From Pontiella desulfatans (GTDB lineage Bacteria > Verrucomicrobiota > Kiritimatiellia > Kiritimatiellales > Pontiellaceae), in assembly GCF_900890425.1 (NCBI RefSeq), contig NZ_CAAHFG010000001.1, positions 1,922,001 through 1,986,000 on the forward strand: 64,000 bases of DNA, in the 5' to 3' direction. Position numbers and translations under genes: made by a program. The stretch's first letter is position 1. The number at the start of each line of letters is the position of its first letter. Shown here one piece after another: positions 35,001 to 44,368 of this stretch. Below the pieces are notes generated by a model that did not search any database, was not told where the DNA came from, and worked only from the letters and a program-made list of their open reading frames with translations.

Positions 35001-36983
35001 ATCCAGCGTCAACGGTTCACCGAGCACACTGTTGCCCACCAGATAAATAAAGCCTGTTCCTGTGGCGGTGGTGCCGCCGGCGGTCGTACCGAGCGCGCTG
35101 TTGTTGCGCACGTAGATGCCACCCTCGTTCACCGTCGTTGCCCCGGTGTAGGTGTTCGCGCCGAAGAGCGCCATATTGCCCGCACCCGTTTTCAGCATGC
35201 CGCCGCCGCTGACCACCGCGGTAATGCTCAGGTCGTAGCCCTGCGTGCCGTCGGCCACGTCGAACGTTCGCGTGCTGGCGTTTACACTGAGCTTACCATC
35301 GAAGAGCGCCTGGGAGGTTGAATAATTGACCGTGACAGTCCCGCCGAGATAAAGCGTCCCGCTCGAGCTGCCGGCGTGCCCGCCGTTGAAGGTGATTGCG
35401 CCCACGGTGTCGCTATAGGCATCGACGTCCAGGTAGCCATCGGCATTGATGATGATGGGAACCGTATCCCATAGCTGAAAGTCATCCTGAAGACGGACCA
35501 TCACGGTGTCCGCCGAACCGGCATTGTCGCCGATTGTGAGCGACCCGTTGCGAATAGAATTCCCGCTGGTCTTGTTCAGCAGCAACGTGCCGTCGTTCAC
35601 CATGGTGTCGCCGCCGTAGCTGTTGGCCGTCGACCCCGAAAAGATGTATGTGCCGTAGCCGTTCATCGAAATGCCGCCGGTGCCGCTGATGACGCCGCTG
35701 AACTCCAGCGTACCGCCGGTGCTGATGCCCGCATCCACGTTGAGTGTAACGGGCCCGGCCCAGCTGGACGCTCCGCTGGCGGACAGCGCGCTGCCGCTGC
35801 TGTTCGGTCGATCGAGCGCCAGCGGTTCCAGTCCGATATCGGTGCTGCTCAACTGAATGTAGCCGGTTCCGGTGACCGTTGTACCGGAGGCCGTGTCCCC
35901 CAGCGCATCGCCATTCGTGATATACAACCGGCCCTGATTCACTTCGGTTGTTCCCGTGTAGGTATTGACCGCTAGAAGCCCCAGCGTGCCCGCTCCTGTT
36001 TTCACGATATTGCCCCCGCTGAAAACGGCAGCGCCTTTCAAATCATATCCGGCCGCTCCATTATCTACGCTGAAGGTCCGCGTGCCCGCTCCAATATAAA
36101 GATTGCCGTCGAACTCCGCTTCCTCTGAAGACGCGTTGACGGTGACATCGCCACCGAGCCTGATTGAACCGGTCGCACTGCTGCTGGCCCGCCCCCCGTT
36201 GAAGGTGATGGGCCCGACGGTATCCGTATAGTTGCCTAGATCTAACCAGCCATCCTCATTGATAGTAATGGGTACAATCCCGATCTGGTACCCGGCCGCT
36301 TCCCGCACGATCGCGGCATCGTCGCCCCCCGAGCCGTTGCCGATGCTCAACGAGCCCGCATTAATGGCTCCATCAATGGCAGTCTTCGCCAGCTCCAGCG
36401 TACCGCTCAGCACCCGGGTTTGGCCGCTGTAGGTATTGGATGCGCTCCCCGCCAGCCGGAGCGTGCCATAACCATCCTTCAAGAGCTGGCCGGTGCCGCT
36501 AATCACTCCGTTCAAGGTGATCGACCCGCTGTTGGCAAACGAGAGCATGTGGCTGTCGAGATCGATATCCCCGTTGAAGGTCAGGCTGGACAGGTTCGCA
36601 GCGGCAAACAGCGCCGAGTCTATCAGGTTGATATCCAGATCAATGGTATTCGAATCGCCGGACGAGGTGACCTGCACCCCGAAATCGACACTGAGCTCGG
36701 AACCCTGAAGTGTATAACCACCACCGGTAAACTGGATCAGGAAAAACGTCCGGTTGCCGATGTTGTTATTGTTGACCTTATTGGCTGCTGTTTCCGGAAA
36801 TACAAGAGTATCTCCGGCTTGAGGCGCCACATTACCTACCCAGTTTTGAGGGGCGCTCCAATAGATACTGTAACTTCCATCCCATGTACAGGTTGCCCCT
36901 TGCGCGGCAACTGCGCCGAACAACAGCGCAATTGTAAGGCATAATGCCCTATTGAATACAGTTGCACAGGCTTGTGCTTTCAT
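32091..36983 (-). CDS. Giant autotransporter-associated beta-strand repeat protein
   Basis: A 1630-residue exported protein. A signal peptide (MKAQACATVFNRALCLTIALLFGAVAAQGA region, about 1-30) is followed by many copies of the autotransporter-associated beta-strand repeat (PF12951 type), recognisable by repeated KTGAGTLGL/SGTGNNTFAGDVTV and NTYTGTTEVNQG motifs roughly every 70-130 residues. The C-terminal about 70 residues (ISANPTNVLLEWEGGVPFFV..., GFYRVTGGN) resemble the terminal beta domain of other exoproteins here; there is neither a classical autotransporter barrel nor a PEP-CTERM tail. The ATG at 36983 has GGGAGG ten bases upstream; the longer frame lies in the leader. Probably surface adhesion or matrix; substrate unknown. 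Confidence 0.88.
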   Translation of the reverse strand: MKAQACATVFNRALCLTIALLFGAVAAQGATCTWDGSYSIYWSAPQNWVGNVAPQAGDTLVFPETAANKVNNNNIGNRTFFLIQFTGGGYTLQGSELSVDFGVQVTSSGDSNTIDLDINLIDSALFAAANLSSLTFNGDIDLDSHMLSFANSGSITLNGVISGTGQLLKDGYGTLRLAGSASNTYSGQTRVLSGTLELAKTAIDGAINAGSLSIGNGSGGDDAAIVREAAGYQIGIVPITINEDGWLDLGNYTDTVGPITFNGGRASSSATGSIRLGGDVTVNASSEEAEFDGNLYIGAGTRTFSVDNGAAGYDLKGAAVFSGGNIVKTGAGTLGLLAVNTYTGTTEVNQGRLYITNGDALGDTASGTTVTGTGYIQLSSTDIGLEPLALDRPNSSGSALSASGASSWAGPVTLNVDAGISTGGTLEFSGVISGTGGISMNGYGTYIFSGSTANSYGGDTMVNDGTLLLNKTSGNSIRNGSLTIGDNAGSADTVMVRLQDDFQLWDTVPIIINADGYLDVDAYSDTVGAITFNGGHAGSSSGTLYLGGTVTVNYSTSQALFDGKLSVNASTRTFDVADGTQGYDLSITAVVSGGGMLKTGAGNMALFGANTYTGATTVNEGGIYVRNNSALGTTAGGTTATGTGFIYLVGNSVLGEPLTLDRPVASGTVLYASSTSLWTGDVVLDEDARISSSGSLELGGTITGSGGITFIGAGDLILSGSANNAFTGPTVVNDGQLLMDKNSPYWAVGYGSLTVGDGSGAADSAIARELGQFQLGSVPITVNADGLLDLNNFNDTVGNSLTLNGGGEVQTGTGTLTLGANSQILVDPVGSSRIYGNLNVGTGECTIDSAGLLYMYAAMSGTANITKTSSGYLYLMSANSFTGTMTVDQGVLSIRQPTSLGSEAEGTFVNNAARLTVGTQVGNEALTMDSSSYRAIFSSFPSGSNSWAGPITLLRETQIEVYDVYTLDISGPIDGAGSLVKTGEGELTLSGTGNNTFAGDVTVEEGTLLMGKTGQSIPHSLIIGGNGSGDPAAVARHLGSSEIFDHVTVNASGSYELNGYNEAIRDLNLNGGADVDTGSATLTIVDDVNVDSQGIVDAFSTISGNLALSGSTVLSVPPSTASAGNPSELVIDAVISGGGSISKTGGGELQLTAANTFTGPFLIEAGGLRLENDLGLGTAAGGTTVNGSAYLQIHGGGHTITGEHLTLNSSNSGYGGLYSTSGANAWTGDITLQSDSIITLGHVAATLDLSGSIGGAGNLTKANQGTLILSGAIANTYTGNTYVDAGTLALNKSVANGTIIGRLYIGDGNGGADADVVRLLSGAQIDTERVTVDSSGLFDLNNATEYIGSLAGSGHVDLGSGTLSTGADGTSTSFEGLIEGSGMLRKYGYGTFTLAGNNTYSGDTEIYSGTLRVNGSQSSSLVKVLGGGRLSGIGTVGAVESDGTVAPGASAGQLGAGSTVLGSGSTFELELDDFTLPGYDQLDVNGAIKLADADLDISWGFVPALGDSFLVIDNDGSDPIAGTFDGLPEGASLVAGNVTLRITYVGGTGNDVVLAATDVQPLEDLQITSISANPTNVLLEWEGGVPFFVVEKKESLTNATWTAVTTATRDFTGSVTPDTTNGFYRVTGGN

Positions 36984-36990
36984 GTTCTTC

Positions 36991-37081
36991 CCTCCCGTTG
37001 GAAGGGAAACCGCTTTCCGGCGACGCGGGCGCACGCCCGGAAAGATCGGAACCGGGAAGCATTTCCCCTCGATCAGGGAGG
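36991..37081 (-). promoter_or_regulatory. Structured leader with two mutually exclusive hairpins
   Basis: In the untranslated region before the giant gene, TTTCCGG (37014-37020) can pair with CCGGAAA (37037-37043), or CGGGCG (37026-37031) with CGCCCG (37034-37039); both use 37037-37039. CCTCCC (36991-36996, overlapping the ribosome site) can pair with GGGAGG (37076-37081), which would occlude it. TTGACA lies upstream of this on the - strand. This may be an RNA switch or simply GC-rich sequence. Confidence 0.35.
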
Positions 37082-37168
37082 CAGTCTGATAACACCCCGT
37101 AACTTTGTCAATGCATCATGTTCTTATATCAATTATGTTGTGTAGATTATAACCTTAGTCGCATTTTG

Positions 37169-37750
37169 CTACAGCGAAACCAACTCGCCAACGGTCACAT
37201 CCCCCCACCCCGGTTGGGCGAGCAGGTGTTCCAGCAGCATGGCGGAGGCGACGGCATCGTAGAGCGCGTCGTGGGCCGACTTCCCGGGGCAGAGTTCATC
37301 CACGCGAGGTTTGAGATCGAGCATCACCATCAAATCCTCAAGCGCATAGGAAGCGCAGCCCGGCCACACCCTGCGGGCAATTCGGAGCGTATCGATCCAG
37401 ATGCCGAACTGGTGCATCGGAGCCATGGCACGAAGAAACTTTTTTTCCGTCGCCACGTTGTGGGCGCAGAGAGGATGGTCCGTCAACCTTGATTTTATTT
37501 GCGGCCAAAGCCCCTTCGGAGACGGGGCCGCAGCAATTTCATCGCGTAGCACGGCATGGCGCCCCGGCGCGTGCGGATTAAACGGACGGTTGGCCTCCAC
37601 CCGCAGCAGGCTTTCGAACATGGAGTCCGGATCAACCTTGCCGCCTTTCAGCGTCACCATGCCAATCTGCCACGGCTCGGTCGGGAAGCCCCGAACCGAA
37701 CCGGTCGTTTCATAATCCAGCACCGTAATCTCGGCATTAAAAATGGCCAT
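37169..37750 (-). CDS. 3'-5' exonuclease, DnaQ/DEDD family
   Basis: A 193-residue exonuclease-fold protein. The DEDD motifs are visible: VLDYETTG (Exo I), LCAHNVATEKKFL (Exo II) and SAHDALYDAVASAML (Exo III, DEDDh type). Length fits a stand-alone proofreading-type or RNase T-like domain, without polymerase fusion. The start at MAIFNAEI is chosen over ten upstream codons by comparison to family length. It lies alone on the - strand between the beta-repeat gene and the pyruvate dehydrogenase genes. Confidence 0.85.
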   Translation of the reverse strand: MAIFNAEITVLDYETTGSVRGFPTEPWQIGMVTLKGGKVDPDSMFESLLRVEANRPFNPHAPGRHAVLRDEIAAAPSPKGLWPQIKSRLTDHPLCAHNVATEKKFLRAMAPMHQFGIWIDTLRIARRVWPGCASYALEDLMVMLDLKPRVDELCPGKSAHDALYDAVASAMLLEHLLAQPGWGDVTVGELVSL

Positions 37751-37800
37751 GGTTGAATCCATGGCCATTATCATCCACATCAGGATGTCTATTGCAATCC

Positions 37801-39048
37801 TTACCCTTCAAGAGCGAGGAGGAGCGGCTCTTCGAGGGCATCGACGATCCAGCGGATGAAGCGCGCGCCGTCGGCGCCATCGATGATGCGGTGGTCGTAG
37901 GAAAGCGACAGCGGCATCATGAGTTTGCCATCCTGTTCAACGGCACGCCCAACACCGAGGATCGCCACCTCCGGCGAATTGATGATGGGCGTGAAGAACG
38001 TTCCACCAATGCCGCCGAGATTGCTGATGGTGAAGGTTCCCCCCTGGAGATCATCCAGCCCGATCTTGCCTTCGCGCGCCTTGGCGGCGATGCCGCCGAG
38101 ATCCTTGGCCAGCTCGATCATGTTTTTCTGGTCGGCGTCGCGGATGACCGGAACCATGAGACCTTTCTCGGTGTCGACGGCGATGCCGATGTTGTAGAAA
38201 TCCTTATAGATGATTTCCGAAGCGTCGGGATCGATGCTGCAGTTAAAGTTCGGGAAGACCTTCAGCGCGGAGGCAACGACCTTCACGAGGATCGCGGTAA
38301 CCGTCAGCTTGGCCCCTTCGGCCTCGGCCTTCTTGCCAAACTTTGCGCGCAGGTCGTTGAGGTGGGTAATGTCGGCCCAGTCCTGCTGGGTGACATGCGG
38401 GATGGTTGCCCAGCAATGCGCCATGTGGTTCATGGTGGCCTTGCGGATGGCCGACATCTTTTCAACACGCGTTGCGCCGTGGAAGCGCGGGCGGCCTCCC
38501 CCGCTTTCCAGCGTGGACTTGGCAAAGTTCTTCACATCCTCCAAACTGATGCGCATGGTGCTGCCGGAGGGCGACACCTCGTGGATATCCACCCCGAGCT
38601 CGCGCGCCAGACGGCGGACGTTGGGTGCGGCCGAGACCGGCTTGGAAGCCGAAGATGCCACAGGGGCCGCAGCAACCGGTGCAGGAGCCGGCGTGGGTGC
38701 GGGCACCGGGGCAGGTGCTGGGGCGGCAACCGGAGGCGCCTCCTCGGCAGCCTCCGACGCGGTATCCGGAACCGCAGCTTGAGCCACGGGTTCCGGGTTG
38801 GCGGCGGCGCCCTCGGAATCGATGGTGAAGGCGAGCTGGCCGACGCCGACGCTGTCGCCATTGGCGACGTGCACGGCAACGATGGCGCCGGTGGCAGGCG
38901 ATGGGATTTCCATGCTGGCCTTGCCGGCCTCGATTTCGAGCAGCGACTGCCCTTCGGTTACCATGTCGCCAACCGCCACCAGGACGTTGACGACATCGCC
39001 GGACTCAATGTTTTCCCCGAGTTCGGGAAGTTTAAATTCAAGTGCCAT
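37801..39048 (-). CDS. aceF: Dihydrolipoamide acetyltransferase, E2 of pyruvate dehydrogenase
   Basis: Transfers acetyl groups from lipoamide to CoA. One lipoyl domain (about 1-75; lipoyl-lysine in EIEAGKASMEIP), a long Ala/Pro linker (about 85-135), a peripheral subunit-binding domain (APNVRRLARELGVDIHEV) and a C-terminal catalytic domain with SLSYDHRIIDGADGARFI (DHRxxDG). 415 residues with one lipoyl domain, shorter than E. coli AceF with three. GGAG precedes the ATG. It follows aceE by four bases. No dihydrolipoamide dehydrogenase (E3) gene is nearby. Confidence 0.93.
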   Translation of the reverse strand: MALEFKLPELGENIESGDVVNVLVAVGDMVTEGQSLLEIEAGKASMEIPSPATGAIVAVHVANGDSVGVGQLAFTIDSEGAAANPEPVAQAAVPDTASEAAEEAPPVAAPAPAPVPAPTPAPAPVAAAPVASSASKPVSAAPNVRRLARELGVDIHEVSPSGSTMRISLEDVKNFAKSTLESGGGRPRFHGATRVEKMSAIRKATMNHMAHCWATIPHVTQQDWADITHLNDLRAKFGKKAEAEGAKLTVTAILVKVVASALKVFPNFNCSIDPDASEIIYKDFYNIGIAVDTEKGLMVPVIRDADQKNMIELAKDLGGIAAKAREGKIGLDDLQGGTFTISNLGGIGGTFFTPIINSPEVAILGVGRAVEQDGKLMMPLSLSYDHRIIDGADGARFIRWIVDALEEPLLLALEG

Positions 39049-39052
39049 GGTT

Positions 39053-41704
39053 TTATTCTCCTACCGGATTGGGTTTGGCGGAATCGATGCCCAGTTCCTT
39101 GCGGGCCTTCTCCAATTTCTTTTTGTCGAACTCACCCTTTGCGGCCAACGTGGACAGCACGGTGAAGGCGATTGCATGGGCATCCACTTCGAAATGCTTG
39201 CGCAGGGCGCGGCGTCCGTCGGAACGGCCGAAGCCATCGGTGCCCAGGGCGGTGATGCCACCCGGAACGGCCGCGGACAGCGACGTTGGCAAAAGCTTCA
39301 TGTAGTCGGACGCGGCGATGACGGGGCCGGTTTCGCCTTCGAGGCATTCGGTGATGTAGGCCTTGGCCTCGTTGCCGTTGCGCACCTGCTCGCGCTCGGT
39401 GTCGAGCACGTCGTTGATCAGGTTCTTGTAGCTCGTGACCGACCAGACGTTGGTTTCGATGCCATACGTTTCCTTCAGCAGGGCCGCGGCCTTGACGGCC
39501 TCCGGCAGGATGGCGCCGGAACCGAGGATCTGCGCCTGCGCCTTGTCGGACGACTGGAACTTGTACATGCCCTTGAGGATGCCCTCCGCCACGCCTTCCG
39601 GCATCGGCGGTTGCTCATAGTTGTCGTTCATCAAGGTGATGTAGTAGAAGATTTGCTCGTCGTCGACATACATGCGGCGGATACCGTCCTTGATGATGAT
39701 CGCCAGCTCGTAGGCATAGGCCGGATCGTAGGCGACGAGGTTCGGGATGGTGAGCGCGAGCACAAGGCCGTGGCCGTCCTGGTGCTGCAGGCCCTCGCCG
39801 GCGAGCGTGGTGCGGCCGGCGGTGGCGCCCATCAGGAAGCCCTTGCAGCGGGAGTCGCCGGCAAGCCATGCGGAATCGCCGATGCGCTGGAAGCCGAACA
39901 TCGAATAGTAGGTGTAGAACGGAATCGTGTTGATGCCGTGGTTGGCGTAGGCGGTTCCGGCCGCCACGAACGAGGAAAAGGCACCGGCCTCGGTGATGCC
40001 CTCTTCGAGGATCTGGCCGTCCTTGGCTTCCTTGTAGTAGAGCAGGTTGTCGGCATCGACCGGTTCGTAGAGCTGGCCGGAGTGGGCATAGATGCCAACC
40101 TGGCGGAAGAGCGCATCCATGCCGAAGGTGCGGGCTTCGTCCGGTACGATCGGGACAATCAACTTGCCGATGCCGGGGTCGGACAGCAGCTTCGAAAGCA
40201 CCCGCACAAAAACCATGGTGGTGGAAACCGGGCGTTCGGAACCGGCATCGAATTCCTGGAAGATTTTATCGGCCGGCATTTCGACCGGGGTGTATTCGGT
40301 GCGGCGCGTCGGGACATGCCCGCCGAGCGAGGCGCGGCGCTGGCGGAGGTATTGCATTTCCGGACTATTGTCCGCCGGGCGGTAGAACGGGACGCTATCG
40401 ATCTCCTCGTCGGAAATCGGAATGCCGAAGCGGGTGCGGAATTCGCGCAGGGAAACCTCGCCCATCTTTTTCTGCGAGTGGGTAATGTTCTGCCCTTCGC
40501 CCGCCGTGCCCAGGCCATAGCCCTTGACCGTCTTGGCCAGGATGACGGTCGGCTGTCCTTTGGTTTCTAGCGCGGTCTTGTAGGCGGTGTAAACCTTGGC
40601 CGGATCGTGCCCGCCACGGCGCAGGCGCTTGATTTCGGAATCGGAAAGGTGTTCCACCAGTTTAAGCAGTTTCGGGTCGGTGCCGAAGAAGTGCTCGCGG
40701 ACGTAGTCGGCGTCTTCCACAGTGTATTTCTGGTATTGCCCATCAACCACCTCGCCCATGCGCTTGGCCAGCAGGCCGTCGTGGTCTTTTTCGAGCAGCG
40801 GATCCCAGCTATCGCCCCAAACGACCTTGATCACGTTCCATCCGGCCCCGCGGAAGGCGGCTTCGAGTTCCTGGATGATCTTGCCGTTGCCGCTGACCGG
40901 GCCATCGAGGCGCTGCAGGTTGCAGTTGACGACAAAGGTGAGGTTATCGAGTTTTTCGCGGGCGGCGAGCTTGAGCGCGCCGAGGGATTCGGGTTCGTCG
41001 GTCTCGCCATCGCCCAGGAACGCCCAGACTCGCTGGTCGGTCGGTTTGCGCAGGCCGCGGTCTTCGAGATATTTGATGTAGCGCGCGTGGTAGATCGCCG
41101 TAATCGGGCCGAGCCCCATGGAAACCGTCGGGAATTGCCAGAAGTCGGGCATGAGCCACGGATGCGGATAGGAGGAGAGGCCGGGGGTGTCGTGCAGCTC
41201 GTGGCGGAAGTTCTTGAGATGGTCGTCGGTCAGGCGGCCCTCCAGATAGGCGCGCGCGTATACGCCCGGCGACGAGTGGCCCTGGAAATAGACGAGGTCG
41301 CCCGGGAAATCCTCGGTGCGCCCCCGGAAAAAGTGGTTGAAGCCCACCTCGTAGAGGGTGGCGATGGATTGGTAGGACGAGATGTGCCCGCCTATACCGT
41401 CTTCCTCGCGGTTGGCGCGCACCACCATGGCCATGGCGTTCCAGCGGATGAGCGACTTGATGCGGCGTTCCATTTCACGGTCGCCCGGATAGGCCGGTTG
41501 TTCGGCAAGCGGAATCGTGTTGATATAGGGGGTGTTGGCGGAAAACGGCAACCGAACGCCCTTGCGGTGCGCCTCGACTTGCAGGTCGTGCAAGATATCC
41601 TTGACGCGATCTGCCCCCTCGGTCTCCAAAAGCTCATCCAGCGCGTCGAGCCAGTCCTGCTTTTCGAAATCCACACTTTCCGTATTCGAATTGGTTGTTT
41701 CCAT
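39053..41704 (-). CDS. aceE: Pyruvate dehydrogenase E1 component, homodimeric type
   Basis: The thiamine diphosphate enzyme that decarboxylates pyruvate; 883 residues, as in AceE of proteobacteria. Features include [20 protein letters not shown], the ThDP motif [17 protein letters not shown]...[11 protein letters not shown], and [16 protein letters not shown]. The start at 41704 (METTNSN) is favoured by length and by the neighbouring region; the frame reaches further back. It forms an operon with aceF. A complete E1-E2 pair in a probable anaerobe is unusual but not excluded. Confidence 0.94.
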   Translation of the reverse strand: METTNSNTESVDFEKQDWLDALDELLETEGADRVKDILHDLQVEAHRKGVRLPFSANTPYINTIPLAEQPAYPGDREMERRIKSLIRWNAMAMVVRANREEDGIGGHISSYQSIATLYEVGFNHFFRGRTEDFPGDLVYFQGHSSPGVYARAYLEGRLTDDHLKNFRHELHDTPGLSSYPHPWLMPDFWQFPTVSMGLGPITAIYHARYIKYLEDRGLRKPTDQRVWAFLGDGETDEPESLGALKLAAREKLDNLTFVVNCNLQRLDGPVSGNGKIIQELEAAFRGAGWNVIKVVWGDSWDPLLEKDHDGLLAKRMGEVVDGQYQKYTVEDADYVREHFFGTDPKLLKLVEHLSDSEIKRLRRGGHDPAKVYTAYKTALETKGQPTVILAKTVKGYGLGTAGEGQNITHSQKKMGEVSLREFRTRFGIPISDEEIDSVPFYRPADNSPEMQYLRQRRASLGGHVPTRRTEYTPVEMPADKIFQEFDAGSERPVSTTMVFVRVLSKLLSDPGIGKLIVPIVPDEARTFGMDALFRQVGIYAHSGQLYEPVDADNLLYYKEAKDGQILEEGITEAGAFSSFVAAGTAYANHGINTIPFYTYYSMFGFQRIGDSAWLAGDSRCKGFLMGATAGRTTLAGEGLQHQDGHGLVLALTIPNLVAYDPAYAYELAIIIKDGIRRMYVDDEQIFYYITLMNDNYEQPPMPEGVAEGILKGMYKFQSSDKAQAQILGSGAILPEAVKAAALLKETYGIETNVWSVTSYKNLINDVLDTEREQVRNGNEAKAYITECLEGETGPVIAASDYMKLLPTSLSAAVPGGITALGTDGFGRSDGRRALRKHFEVDAHAIAFTVLSTLAAKGEFDKKKLEKARKELGIDSAKPNPVGE

Positions 41705-41936
41705 GTTTGGTTCCTTCGTTTTGAGTGCGGCCAATTTAAATAGGAGTGAACCAGTACACAATTAAAAAATGACAAAAACAACCCGTTGTCCCATCATATT
41801 TTCCATGTTTATCTCCCGGGATTGGCATTTCAGGGGGAACTTCGCGGAGGCCCGGAGCCGTTTCTTCCCCAAACGTGCTTTTTTCCAGGCACCGGATGTG
41901 GTTTAAAGGGCGGCTGTTGCGAGTCTGGAGAAAAAA

Positions 41937-42782
41937 ATGAAATACATCGGAGCACACGTTAGTGCCAGCGGAGGGGTGGAAAACGCCCCCCTTAATGCCG
42001 CCGAAATCGGGGCCAATGCCTTTGCCCTGTTTACCAAGAACCAGCGGCAATGGGTGGCCAAGCCCCTGACGACCGAGAGCATCGACGCCTTTAAAGCCAA
42101 CTGCGAAGCGCATGGCTTCAAGGCGGGGCAGATTCTTCCCCACGACTCCTACCTGATCAACCTCGGCCATCCGGAAGCCGACAAGCTCGAAAAATCGAGG
42201 GCCGCCTTCCTCGACGAAATGCAACGCTGCGAACAGCTCGGGCTCGACCGGCTCAACTTCCATCCGGGCAGCCATCTGCAGCAAGTTTCCGAGAGCGAAT
42301 GCCTCGCGACGATCGCCGAGTCGATCAACATGGCCTTGGACCAAACCCAGGGGGTGTCCGCCGTGATTGAAAACACGGCTGGCCAAGGTTCCAACCTCGG
42401 CTTCCGGTTCGAGCATCTCGCCGAGATCATCAGCCTGGTTGAGGACAAGCAGCGGGTTGGCGTCTGCATCGACACCTGCCATAGCTTTGTCGCAGGCTAC
42501 GACCTCAGCACGACAGCCGCTTGTGAAGCGGTCTTTAGTGAATTTGACCGCGTGGTCGGATTCGACTATCTAAAAGGCATGCACTTGAACGGTTCTAAAA
42601 AGGAACTTGGTAGCCGTGTCGACCGCCACCATAGTCTCGAACAGGGATTCCTTGGATTGGATGTCTTCAAATACATTATGAACAGCGACCACTTTAACGG
42701 CATCCCCATGGTGCTCGAAACCATCGACGAAACCATCTGGGCGGAAGAAATCAAACTACTCAGGAGCTTTGAGGAAGGGTAG
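41937..42782 (+). CDS. nfo: Deoxyribonuclease IV (AP endonuclease IV)
   Basis: A base-excision repair enzyme that cleaves at abasic sites. 281 residues with the family's zinc ligands in [18 protein letters not shown] (H), [38 protein letters not shown] and VLETID. GGAGAAAAAA precedes the ATG. It is on the + strand, divergent from aceEF. Confidence 0.95.
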   Translation: MKYIGAHVSASGGVENAPLNAAEIGANAFALFTKNQRQWVAKPLTTESIDAFKANCEAHGFKAGQILPHDSYLINLGHPEADKLEKSRAAFLDEMQRCEQLGLDRLNFHPGSHLQQVSESECLATIAESINMALDQTQGVSAVIENTAGQGSNLGFRFEHLAEIISLVEDKQRVGVCIDTCHSFVAGYDLSTTAACEAVFSEFDRVVGFDYLKGMHLNGSKKELGSRVDRHHSLEQGFLGLDVFKYIMNSDHFNGIPMVLETIDETIWAEEIKLLRSFEEG

Positions 42783-42861
42783 CCACAAAAATGCACAAGA
42801 AGCACGAAGACCGTAGCGCGGTTCTTTGTGGTTTTTGGGCTCTTCGTGGCCAAATAAGAAC
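42783..42861. repeat. Degenerate intergenic inverted repeat (CACGAAG type)
   Basis: The gap holds GCCACAAAAATGCACAAG, GCACGAAGAC, and the opposing CTCTTCGTGGCC and TTCTTTGTGG. Together they form a degenerate version of the family at 598-664 and 5031-5120. Confidence 0.5.
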
Positions 42862-43614
42862 ATGAATCTGCTAGAAAACATCCGAGTCGTCCTCGTTGAG
42901 CCGATCTTCGGCGGGAATGTCGGTTCCGTATGCCGGGCGATGAACAACAATGGCATCACGGACCTGGCTATTGTCAACCCGCGCCCGGAGTTCGACTGGG
43001 ACGACGCACGCAAGCTTTCCTGCAACGCCAAAGAGCAGCTGGAGGCCCGCAAGGAATATGCAACCCTCGCCGATGCGGTGGCCGGTTGCACCGTTGTGGC
43101 GGGAACGTCAGCGCGAACCGGATTCTACCGCGACACCGCCTACTCACCCAAAGAGTTTGCCCCGATCGGGCTGGAGAGCGCACAGGATCAGAAGATTGCG
43201 TTGGTGTTTGGTCGCGAAGACAAGGGGCTGTTCAACGAGGAACTGGCGCTTTGTACGCACATCATCCAGATTCCCTCGAGCGAACTCTACACCTCCCTCA
43301 ACCTGTCGCACGCCGTCTATGTCTGCTGCTATGAAATGTTTTCCGCCGCCGGCATCTTCCAGCCCTCCGAAGAAACCGCGCAAGAAGCCGACTCCGCCTT
43401 TCGCGAGCGCATGTTCGCCGTCTGGCGGGAAATGATGATCGAGACCGAATTCACCCACGACCAAAAGCTCGACCATATGATGATGGGCCTTCGCCGCATC
43501 TTCACGCGCGGCAAGCTCACCGTCCCGGACTGTAAAATTCTGATGGGTCTCGCCAAGCAGACCCTCTGGGTGACCAACCAATGGCGCAACGAACAGGAAA
43601 AGAAAAACCACTAG
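42862..43614 (+). CDS. TrmJ-like tRNA 2'-O-methyltransferase (SPOUT/TrmH family)
   Basis: A 250-residue SPOUT methyltransferase. The typical segments are RVVLVEPIFGGNVGSVCRAMNN at the N-terminus, ALVFGREDKGLFNEEL in the middle and IPSSELYTSLNLSHAVYV in the trefoil-knot region. TrmJ methylates the 2'-O of nucleotide 32 in tRNA. A C-terminal about 80-residue helical tail is also present. The upstream frame is repeat sequence; the ATG at 42862 is used. Operon-like spacing with the nfo gene. Confidence 0.88.
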   Translation: MNLLENIRVVLVEPIFGGNVGSVCRAMNNNGITDLAIVNPRPEFDWDDARKLSCNAKEQLEARKEYATLADAVAGCTVVAGTSARTGFYRDTAYSPKEFAPIGLESAQDQKIALVFGREDKGLFNEELALCTHIIQIPSSELYTSLNLSHAVYVCCYEMFSAAGIFQPSEETAQEADSAFRERMFAVWREMMIETEFTHDQKLDHMMMGLRRIFTRGKLTVPDCKILMGLAKQTLWVTNQWRNEQEKKNH

Positions 43615-43692
43615 TCTTCACTTATTTTCACTAATCAGTTTTCCAATGCATTGGAATTAGTGTTGATTAGTGCAAATTAGTGGTCAGGAAAA
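43615..43692. repeat. Intergenic AT-rich repeat (TTAGTG type)
   Basis: The gap contains TCACTAATCAG and, inverted, GATTAGTGCAAATTAGTGG, with CCAATGCATTGG at the centre (a perfect 12-bp palindrome). It appears to be another mobile-looking intergenic palindrome family, distinct from the CACAGAG type. Confidence 0.5.
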
Positions 43693-43693
43693 T

Positions 43694-44287
43694 ATGAACG
43701 GATTCCCAGAAAAGAAACACATCTCAAAAGCCGAGATCAACGAGTTGCCGATGAAGTCCTACGACGGGCCGATCCATCTATTCAACACCGAGGCCGAAGC
43801 CGATGCGGCGGCAGCCAAGCTGCTGGACGAAACCCTGCTGGGTTTTGATACGGAAACACGTCCGGCCTTCCGCAAGGGGGAGAGCTATGACCCTTCCCTG
43901 CTCCAGCTCGCCACCGAACAAGCGGTTTTCCTGTTCCAACTCCAGCAGTGCGGACTGACGCCCAACTTGATCAAGGTGCTCTCCTCGCCGGACATCGTCA
44001 AAGCCGGAGTTGCCATTGACCGCGACATCAGCGAGCTTCAGGCCATGGAACCTTTCGAAGCCGATGGTTTCATTGAATTGGCCATCCCCGCCAAGGAGGC
44101 CGGCATCAAGAACCTGGGCCTTCGCGGCATGACCGCTATCTTGTTCAGCTTCCGGATCTCGAAGAAGGAGCAGGTTTCCAACTGGGCGCGCCCCGAGCTG
44201 ACCGAATCGCAGCAAACCTACGCCGCCACCGATGCCTGGCTCGGACGTAAGATCTTCCTCGCGTTCCAGGAAAACGGCCTGGTGTAA
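43694..44287 (+). CDS. RNase D/WRN-like 3'-5' exonuclease domain protein
   Basis: A 197-residue protein made only of a DEDDy exonuclease domain: LLGFDTETRPAF (Exo I), KAGVAIDRDISELQ (Exo II) and TYAATDAWLGRKIFLAF (Exo III, Tyr-type). It lacks the C-terminal HRDC domain of RNase D. Single-domain versions are widespread; substrate unknown. It is followed by a clear hairpin terminator. Confidence 0.88.
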   Translation: MNGFPEKKHISKAEINELPMKSYDGPIHLFNTEAEADAAAAKLLDETLLGFDTETRPAFRKGESYDPSLLQLATEQAVFLFQLQQCGLTPNLIKVLSSPDIVKAGVAIDRDISELQAMEPFEADGFIELAIPAKEAGIKNLGLRGMTAILFSFRISKKEQVSNWARPELTESQQTYAATDAWLGRKIFLAFQENGLV

Positions 44288-44296
44288 ACGCAGAAA

Positions 44297-44322
44297 AAGC
44301 GCCCTCGCAATGCTGGGCGCTT
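44297..44322 (+). terminator. Rho-independent-type hairpin
   Basis: AAGCGCCC (44297-44304) and GGGCGCTT (44315-44322) are perfect complements, with an A-run before and TTCCTCT after. It ends the nfo-trmJ-exonuclease group and could also serve the converging TraF-like gene. Confidence 0.7.
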
Positions 44323-44368
44323 CCTCTAAACACAGGGCAGGCACGGATGCCCGCCCCACTTGTTTTCG

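Noticed and set aside
38798-40570. A 590-codon open frame on the + strand
   Set aside because: It is antisense to aceE and aceF and has shadow composition; the - strand genes are certain.
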